Assembly: GCA_038503075.1 (NCBI GenBank)
Contig: JBCAML010000007.1
Location: forward strand, 1,550,001-1,614,000
DNA length: 64,000 nt
Direction: 5' to 3'
DNA from: Gyromitra esculenta
Taxonomy: Eukaryota > Ascomycota > Pezizomycetes > Pezizales > Discinaceae
Position numbers and translations under genes: made by a program. Under the pieces are notes generated by a model, which was not told the DNA's origin, did not search any database, and saw only the letters and a program-made list of their open reading frames with translations. Shown here one piece after another: positions 56,901 through 64,000 of the stretch. The stretch's first letter is position 1, and each line of letters begins with the position of its first letter.

Positions 56901-57482
56901 TAACTATTTTAGAAATAGAATGATGGTGATGGTTATGATGGGCGCCCGCTAGCATACCCAACGCGCCTTTTGTTTCTGACTGCTGTCTGTTTGTAGACAT
57001 GTGATGAATATCATGGGTGTGACTATTCTCCAACGAAGATTCAGTCCTCACAACTCATCGCCTGATTTGTTGAGCTGATGTAAAACCGAATATAGTGGGC
57101 TAGGTTATACGATTAGCGAAGTTTGGGGGTGGTTGAAGAGGTAAGTGGGATGATGGGATGGAGGAGTGATGGATCAGAGTTAAGGTAGCGTTGCCATTAT
57201 CGAGGGATACGGCCTGCCGAGTGATCAGATATGCTTGCACGCGGTTTACCACTAGCCCCCCCACAAGCGACCAGCACCAAACCAACTATGCAATTGACAC
57301 GATACGATATTGTGCTCTTGTGTTCAATATTGACAAATCGAACAAAAGCCCCGGATCAGGGAATCAGCTACAATAAAAAAAGGGAAGCAAAAAATAACTC
57401 CCACAATAATAAACTACAACGATATGTAAGAGCACGGATCTATGCCTATCGTATAACAGCTCTACGTTCCCTCTTCTAGCAT
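53920..57482. other. Intergenic DNA between convergent genes
   Basis: No gene recognised in 3.6 kb. The left part holds the 3' untranslated region of the upstream gene. One TACATGTA at 54118. Confidence 0.4.
56571..56595. repeat. Perfect 11-bp inverted repeat
   Basis: CTATCCTAATT and its inverse complement are separated by three bases, forming a hairpin in otherwise featureless DNA. Confidence 0.7.
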
Positions 57483-59378
57483 CTACAGCTTCATTCCCAA
57501 AGCTTTGTGTACCCTCATCGCCTGCCTAATACTCAAGTCCAACATAATCTCCTCGCTCCCCCCAGGGATTGCATACCCTCTAACATCTCTATACAGCCTC
57601 TCTGCCTTTGCGCCCTGACCTCCCTTCGTATAACCAATACCACCAAAAATCTGCACCGCCTCCCTTGCGCAGAACTCGAATGTGACTGTTGCCTGTGCCT
57701 TAAGACCAGCAATTGCGCCTCCAAGCTTCAACATTGCCTCGGTCTCGCCCATCTGACTGCACTGGTATATGATATTCTCCAGCCAATTATGGGTCGCCTC
57801 AACCTGACGCGCCATGTTCGCGAGCTTCATGCGGATGACTGGGTGCTCAATGAGCTTCTTGCCGAATGTGCGTCGCTTATTGGCGTACTTCATCGCCTCC
57901 TCATAGCAGACACGAGCGAATCGAGTGCATTGGATAATGATACCAACACGTTCGTGGTTGAAATTGGTCATGATGACTTTGAAGCCAGCGTTCTCCTTGC
58001 CGATTAGGTTCTCGACGGGGACTTTAACATCCTCGAAGGTGACGTAGGTGGTTCCGGAGCCGTGGACACCTTGGCAATCCATCTCGCGGGTTGTGACACC
58101 CTCGCTGCGCTCGATGAGAAGGACGGAGATACCGCCCATACCAGGCCCACCGGTGCGGACAGCAACAGTGAAGTAGTCAGACCAAACACCGTTGGTGATC
58201 CATTTCTCTGGTGAGCTGGTTAGTACCGCAGGCTAGGAGCAAAACTATAAGATGTAGAAGACTTACTTTCGCCGTTGACGATGTAGTGCTTGCCGTCAGG
58301 GGTCTTCTTCGCCTCGCAGGTCAAGTTGGCTACGTCTGAACCAGCGTCGGGTTCGGTGATACACAAGCAGATTCGCTTCTCTCCGGTAACAATTCCAGGA
58401 ACGATACGATCCTTGAGTTCCTTTTTTCCGAACTTGAGCACTGGTGGTAAACCAATAGCATAACCACCAATCATATTCCATACAAAGCCTCCGGAGCCGG
58501 TACGTGAGATCTCATCTGTTACGATAAATTCGTGAAACAGATCCCATTTCTCTGGCGGAACGGCAGCAACTGTGTATGGGGTGTATTCCTTAGGGTAGTG
58601 GAGGCCGAGCAGACTATAATCACGCTATTAGTAAGGGTTTTTAGAATACAAGCCTGCAAAAAATTACCCAGGTAGATAACCGCGCGTGCCCATTTCCCGA
58701 TAGATCTCTTCTGGAACGAACTTGGCCTTCTCCCAGTCGTTCAAATGTGGCTCAATCTTCTCCTCGACCCACGCCCTCACTTCTTGTCGCAGGGCAGCAT
58801 GAGATTCATTGTAGTAAGGTGAATGATAGCCCTGGTACCAAGCCGGATCGCCATATGGGATCATATCACCCCATGGCTCCAGTGCCTCCTTTACCGTCTC
58901 TTCCGCCGGCGCCGGCGCGGCCGGGCCAGCTCGCAGAGGCACAACTTTCTGTTCCTCAACCTTGTTAGGCTCCTCTTTCTTGGGCTCCTCTTTCTTTGGT
59001 TCTTCTTTCTTGGGCTCTTCCTTCTTAGGCTCCACAGCTTTGCCCTCCAAGGATCCGATCTGGAGCTGGGCTTTGTATTTCTTCAGGATACCTTCATTGT
59101 GGTATTTCCAGAATTGAGCTGTGGCATCTTTTCCGCCAACTCTTTGCAGAATCTTCTTACCGCCAGGGTGTTCATCTGCGAACTGTAGACAGGCACGTTA
59201 GTTTTCCTATATCTTCACTTACTCTAGTTTTTTTCACCGACGCGACTTTCTTTCCGGGAGGGGGGTGGATTAGCAAACGAACCTTGGAAACATCGTAGAC
59301 GTCACCCTCGATGATAATCCACAGTGAATCAGGCTTCTTGTGCTCAGCTACTTCGGACACCTTGAATGACTTTGACAT
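57483..59378 (-). CDS. Cytochrome b5 - acyl-CoA dehydrogenase fusion
   Basis: Model: exons 59378-59283, 59182-58668, 58613-58267, 58207-57483; 560 residues, introns of 100, 54 and 59 nt. Residues 1-78 are a cytochrome b5 domain with heme ligands His37 (HPGG) and His60 (YHNEG). A linker near 84-110 has four KKEEP repeats. The rest is an acyl-CoA dehydrogenase: N-terminal helices, the flavin/substrate strand CITEPDAGSDVANL, KWITNG, and QIFGGIGYTKGGQG. The usual medium-chain catalytic Glu (YEGTS) is replaced (IPGGSEE), while Glu405 in NHER matches the site used by long-chain and isovaleryl-CoA enzymes. It should oxidise an acyl-CoA, perhaps passing electrons via the b5 domain. The chain length is not known. 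A TTG 15 codons upstream is in frame, but ATG 59378 begins the conserved b5 part. The C-terminus GMKL is not a clear peroxisomal signal. Confidence 0.92.
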
Positions 59379-60472
59379 CTTTGCTAGTGATTCCCACGAT
59401 GATTTCTCGAGATGGGGTACCAAGGAAGGTAAAGTGAAGGATAGGAAGAAGGGGAGGAGAGGGCTTGCTGGAATAAGAGAAGGTGGGCAACCAGGGACAG
59501 CATGTGAAAGGCTTCTCCTCCGGCCCGGGGGTGTTCTGCTCTACATAGCGCATGCACACGGAAACCCCGGTTCCAGTCGGAGAGTCAGGTGGTAGTATTA
59601 TGTCATCCCTGGGGCTGCTTTCGATTTCGGGTTTAGTTTCACATGTTCTCTCTTCCCCGCAGGAGCTCACGGCTCTGGCTCTGCAAATAGGTCTCGGTCA
59701 TTGGTTGTTTGATAGGAACCACGCTATCAAAGTCCTCGGTACCTCGGCAGTAACCTAGAGCTTTGTTAGTTGCTACCACACAAGTGTCTGAACTCAAAAC
59801 AATCGGAAACGTCATGGACATTCCAGAATCGCTATGGATAAATCACAACAGTTTCTTCATGAGTTTTTATACTTCTAATCGGATATCAAAAAGTGTGAAT
59901 CGACATCTTGTATGCACGTGTACTGTATGAACGAGACCAAGATGCCCCTGAAACTCATGCACCCTGCGGATGTTTGCCCGACGGCACCTGCTCCTCAATC
60001 ACTCGCACGGTTCTAGACTTCACGAGGTTGCCGATTTCCCTTTCACCGAGAGCCGATGTGCTCATGTCGCCGGTTTCCGAGTCCGCCACGTGACATATTG
60101 AGCTGCCACTAACATGTCACGTGACTGGACTGGAAAAGGTGACGTGAGTAAGCCAGTATTCGGTGTCTGTGCCTTCAAAGCACATTTGCGTATCGCGATA
60201 GTTTACATGCTCTAGGTTTCCCGGGCTAACCACTCACATGTGCGGAAAAACTCTAACTTTATGGGAGGATCGTTTATGTATTTACTCTCTAGATCTTCCA
60301 GATCCCTGAAATCCTCCATATCCTCCAAGTCGCCGAATACCACCACGCACACTAAGCCGAGCTACCATCCTTTGCGCTATATAACTACCAAAAAAAAGGT
60401 TCAAAAACACTCATTATTTGGCAGAATAAATTTACAAGAAGTGCAAAAGAGTATTAGCCAAAAGCCCCAGCT
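59379..60472. promoter_or_regulatory. Upstream region of the acyl-CoA dehydrogenase gene
   Basis: It lies between two minus-strand genes and should contain the promoter of the dehydrogenase and the terminator of the membrane-protein gene. CACGTGAC-like E-box sites occur near 60087-60124 (two GTCACGTGA-type copies). No further gene seen. Confidence 0.4.
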
Positions 60473-61741
60473 CTACATAACAAACGAGATCGAGAACGAT
60501 TCACTGATCTCCTTCTTTGGTGCTCCAGCCATAACCCAGACCATCTCCAACCCAACAATACCCACACACACAACTGCCAAAGCCGCCGTAATCGCAAAGA
60601 TCTTAACCGCAACCTTATAAATCCTCTTCCATCCAGCACACCCAACACTTTTCAAAGCACCCTTGAACGAGACAGCCGCCATGCTATCCGACTTGCCAAA
60701 ACTCCTATCAAAGGATACAATAGCCTCCTGGCTATCCGGGAGAAGCGACGCCTGCACACGGACTAAAGCGACCATAGCAGGGAAGGAGATGAATATACTC
60801 ACAAACAGCCCGAAGATAAAGAAGACGGACTTGGCGGCGGCGTTCACGTTGAGTCTAACACCGTAGATGCAGAGCTCCGAGGCAATGGTATTGATGAGTG
60901 CGAAGTGGGCCATAGCAGGGAGAGAGCGACGGGCGGTAGACCAAGGGGTGGAGAAGAGGCGGGAGAACCAGGTCTTACCAGGTTGAGGAGCCGAGATGAT
61001 GATGCTGTTCCCGTTAGCACAGATCACCATCAGCACTACCAGCGTATTAGAGGAAGACTTACTGAGTGCATGTCATAGAAAACCTGGTCAACGCCACAAA
61101 ACCCAAGATTGCCGCAACAGGCCTCGCAATTCCCGTAGGCAAGAAGCTCCCAAAAACACCAGTCAAGATACCCCTCACAATCGCAAGTGCAATAACATAA
61201 GCCAAATTCGCGCACCACCCTCTCCACAACGCAAACGGACCAGCTTGAGTACGAAGGTGCTTGATTGCCCCACGGATCGAGTCGGTGACATAGGTCCTGG
61301 GTGTATCAACACCCAACACAGCGGCCGGCTTCCGGTTCCTCTCGTTAAGATCCTCAGACCCGATCGGGAGGAAGACGGCTGGGGGCGACTCGACGATGGC
61401 AAGTGTAAGGATGATCTTAAACGTGTATTGAACCTATCGTCCACTAAATCAGTATCATCATCCTTACACTTCTTCCAGAAAATACATACCAAGACAAGTC
61501 CCAAGAATGCAATCAGCCCCGTCACAAACGCAACTGCGAATCTGCCATTAGGAGCCCCCTTTGGCTCTCCAGGGAACCCATTCTGGGTCCCCATGGGCTC
61601 GCTGAACGCGCGGCGGAAGAGTCCATTGGTACTCTTGATGGTGGGCTCATCTATGTATCCGCTGACAACAGCGACGATTGAGCCCGTGAGGTCACGGAAC
61701 CCAGAAACGAATTCATACGCTTGAACAGCGAGCAAGCTCAT
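60473..61741 (-). CDS. Multi-spanning membrane protein, unknown function
   Basis: Model: exons 61741-61490, 61433-61063, 61004-60473; 384 residues, introns GTATGT...ATAG (56 nt) and GTAAGT...ACAG (58 nt). A short N-terminal amphipathic part is followed by several hydrophobic helices: near residues 68-90, one to three within 130-205, and four in the last exon (for example SVFFIFGLFVSIFISFPAMV and the C-terminal AITAALAVVCVGIVGLEMVW). The segment GAIKHLRTQAGPFALWRGW weakly resembles the matrix-side motif of mitochondrial carriers, but the full threefold carrier pattern is not visible. I think it is a conserved fungal membrane protein without known function. It is tandem to the acyl-CoA dehydrogenase, about 1.1 kb apart. 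Confidence 0.78.
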
Positions 61742-64000
61742 GTTGGATGGAGGTGATAATATTCGAAGAAAAGAAGAAAAAACAATAGTAGTGGCAGTAG
61801 ATAGAATATCAAGTTGGTAGAAAGAAAGAAAGAAGCGAATGTCGGATACAAGGCAGAAAAAAGGAGCATGACATTGGACGCTTTATAGCAACAACCACTT
61901 TACATGGTCCTGTCACGTTTTGCCCCCTCCTTAAACGCGTACTCCCAGCGATACGAACACGCCCCACATGAAAGGATTGGACCCCACGGCAGCCCTGACT
62001 CACTCGCTATGGATCCTGGCGTTTGTAGCCCATGGGTTTAACCGATGTTCTGGTCGACAAGCGACTTTAGCCTGCACTTGGCAATCGATTAGTTCGGTAC
62101 TCCAGGTAGGAGGCTGTGCCAGATAACTTAAAATTAGGTTGGATAGTGATGGTAGAGGAAAGTGGTGTTGGCCTTCTTATTCTATTCTATTCTATTTTAT
62201 TTTGAGTGTGGGGCCTTTTAGTATCTTCGTATCCAAATGCCAGTCAAAAAATTAAAGGCTCTTTCGACGGCTTCCCGTGAATAAAATAGCGGGTCTATTG
62301 ATCTCGTGCTAGTTACTTCTAGGTGCTGCCTTTTCTAGGCAAACACCGGGAGACCAACAGAGTATTAACACGGCGTCAACACCTTCCTTCAATTCGTGAG
62401 AACTTAGAATTTGCCATTTACAGCCCGATTCCATTGGGTCGTGATGTTGGTTTTAGGACGAACCAGGGCTCGAATCTATGTAGTATTTAAGCACTCCGAT
62501 GGGGCCAAGGTGGACACTAATAGTATCGTAGGGCATCCTAAGCCCATAGCAGCCTTAGAAAACCAGACTTACAGCGACCAAAATGCGCCTAACTACACAC
62601 GAGATATAATAGGTCTTCTACATATATAATTGACGAGGCAGTGCGTCAGAGCGCTTCGAAACGCATTCTAGATATGTTCAGGTTTAATAGCTGCAGCTTC
62701 ATCTTTCTTTCAAAAGGGCACAAAAGCAGGGGCAACTGTCGAAACCGACACTCAACAAGATGAATTTAGTAGTTGCCTACATGACGCCAAACTGCGCAAT
62801 GTATTAGGGTAGCAGCCTTCTGAATGTAACTTATGATTACTAGCGGTTACAGTACCGGTTCTTTAGTTAGCCGACGCGACGGATTGCAATTGCAATTACA
62901 GAATATGTGAAATTTCTTAGAGGTTTTGCACGACTGTCCTTTTCTAAACTTCTGGTTTTAATGGCTTTAGATTTACAGTACATACTAAATCTCTCTTGCT
63001 TTTGCACCAGGCTAGTGCGGCTGTGCATGTGCTCTATCGACTGGAGCTCGAAGCTTCACCATACTATCGGCTGCAATCGATCTGCGCTTCAGCCTTAATA
63101 ATATCAGCCAATACTAAATAAACACAAAATATATATGGTGGGTTATAATTATGTGTAGAGAATTACCACTTTGGGCAGAGAAAGTGGACGTCCAACATTA
63201 CGGAAATGTCGGTCATGTCAAATTAATGTGTGTTTTGTTTTTGTTTTTTGTTTGTGTTTTCGTTACTAGTTACTTGTTCGATCGCCATAACCCAAGGGTT
63301 GGATGCGTAAATGAATTACTACTACTACTACTACTATGTGTAGAGAAGATCACACAAAGTCACTCGTGATTCTTAGAATTTGATGCTGAAGTAGGTTACC
63401 CGTAACTCGGTAAAAAAAGAAAAAATTGGCCCATAAGGCAGTGGTGGCTTAGTCTCTATGTAAGTAAATCGCTAATGAAAGGGTAAAATTGGGGGAGAGC
63501 AACTTTACCGAACGGTGGGATAGATTGTATTTCAGGAGCAGAGCAGCCTCGCAATCAACTTGTCACGTGACAATACTCTCCTATATTGGGTGTTGACAAA
63601 TTAAGCTCCGCCAAAAACCCTAACTTTAGCGAATGAGCGTCTGATTGCGAGACTAAGTAGAGCACATGTATGCTGGATTTAGTGATTTAAGGGGGGAAAA
63701 TCTAACCTTAACTTATTAGGTCAAAAAGCTGGGTCTTTGGCCATTTGCGCCATAGTCTCTTTGATGTGTTGATGATTTTTTTTTGTGTTGTCGATTAACT
63801 GCAGCTGCATGCGTAAGATACATACGGGTCTTAATATTGTATATAGTCATGCTCGTAAAGTACAACCTGTTGATAGCTTATGATAACGCCAAATAGTGAT
63901 AGATCGCGCTAGGGAGCAGTAAATTGAGAGAAGAACTATGGAAGCACTGAGATGTTAAATAACACCTAACAGTCTTATATAATTACCTTCTACAGAAACT
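61742..64000. other. Intergenic DNA with two microsatellites, no gene recognised
   Basis: Holds a (TATTC)n run at about 62178-62203 and a (TAC)n run at about 63318-63336. The first 100 bp upstream of the membrane gene are purine-rich on the plus strand (pyrimidine-rich in the sense of the gene). No coding or RNA gene could be supported. Confidence 0.4.

Overview
This is a stretch of nuclear DNA from a filamentous ascomycete (Pezizomycotina). The evidence is short GT-AG introns (about 50-150 nt) with CTAAC/CTAAT branch sites, a typical fungal gene set (L-arabinitol 4-dehydrogenase, Sfp1-like C2H2 factor, cytochrome b5/acyl-CoA dehydrogenase fusion, PPxY membrane adaptor), tRNA genes, and C-to-T type decay of a retrotransposon. 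Only about eight protein genes in 64 kb, with long empty AT-rich intergenic DNA, fits a large repeat-rich genome. A Pezizomycetes-like lineage is a guess, not shown by the sequence.

Layout. 1-11.8 kb: a tRNA-Gly/initiator tRNA-Met pair six bases apart, an 81-bp TA-flanked MITE, and one two-exon gene for a secreted or single-pass membrane protein. 11.8-14.4 kb: an amidase (three exons, one GC-AG intron) and tRNA-Leu(CAG). 14.4-21.5 kb: no gene recognised. 21.5-23.4 kb: Sfp1-like zinc-finger regulator with a long C/T-rich leader. 23.4-29.4 kb: decayed coding relics and a 593-bp foldback MITE with nine CCACYRGTGG-type palindromes. 29.5-41.9 kb: a nested mobile-element cluster. 43.7-47.8 kb: PPxY membrane protein and L-arabinitol 4-dehydrogenase, divergently arranged. 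51.4-53.9 kb: a long disordered protein with a C-terminal Cys-rich motif. 57.5-61.7 kb: the b5/acyl-CoA dehydrogenase and a multi-spanning membrane protein, both on the minus strand.

The nested cluster is the most interesting part. A non-LTR retrotransposon (ORF1 with CCHC knuckles; ORF2 with endonuclease, reverse transcriptase and a C-terminal Cys/His motif) lies on the minus strand. It is broken by five insertion events of a short element, here called E (about 410-450 bp), and apparently by one LTR-like element, R. I count 16 E copies in both orientations, nested up to three deep. Almost every copy has a clean 5-bp target duplication and short inverted ends (TYTCAYGG...CCRTGARA), not the usual TG...CA. 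Excising each insert with one target copy restores the retrotransposon reading frame at all five sites. Each E carries a TATA-like promoter, then a series of hairpins whose stems differ between copies by compensatory changes around invariant loops (for example GTAGCACTGCTCA and GGATA). E therefore looks like a mobile unit encoding a conserved structured RNA. I do not recognise it as a described family.

The gene models were assembled by hand from splice signals and frame. They agree with family conservation, but no search was run.
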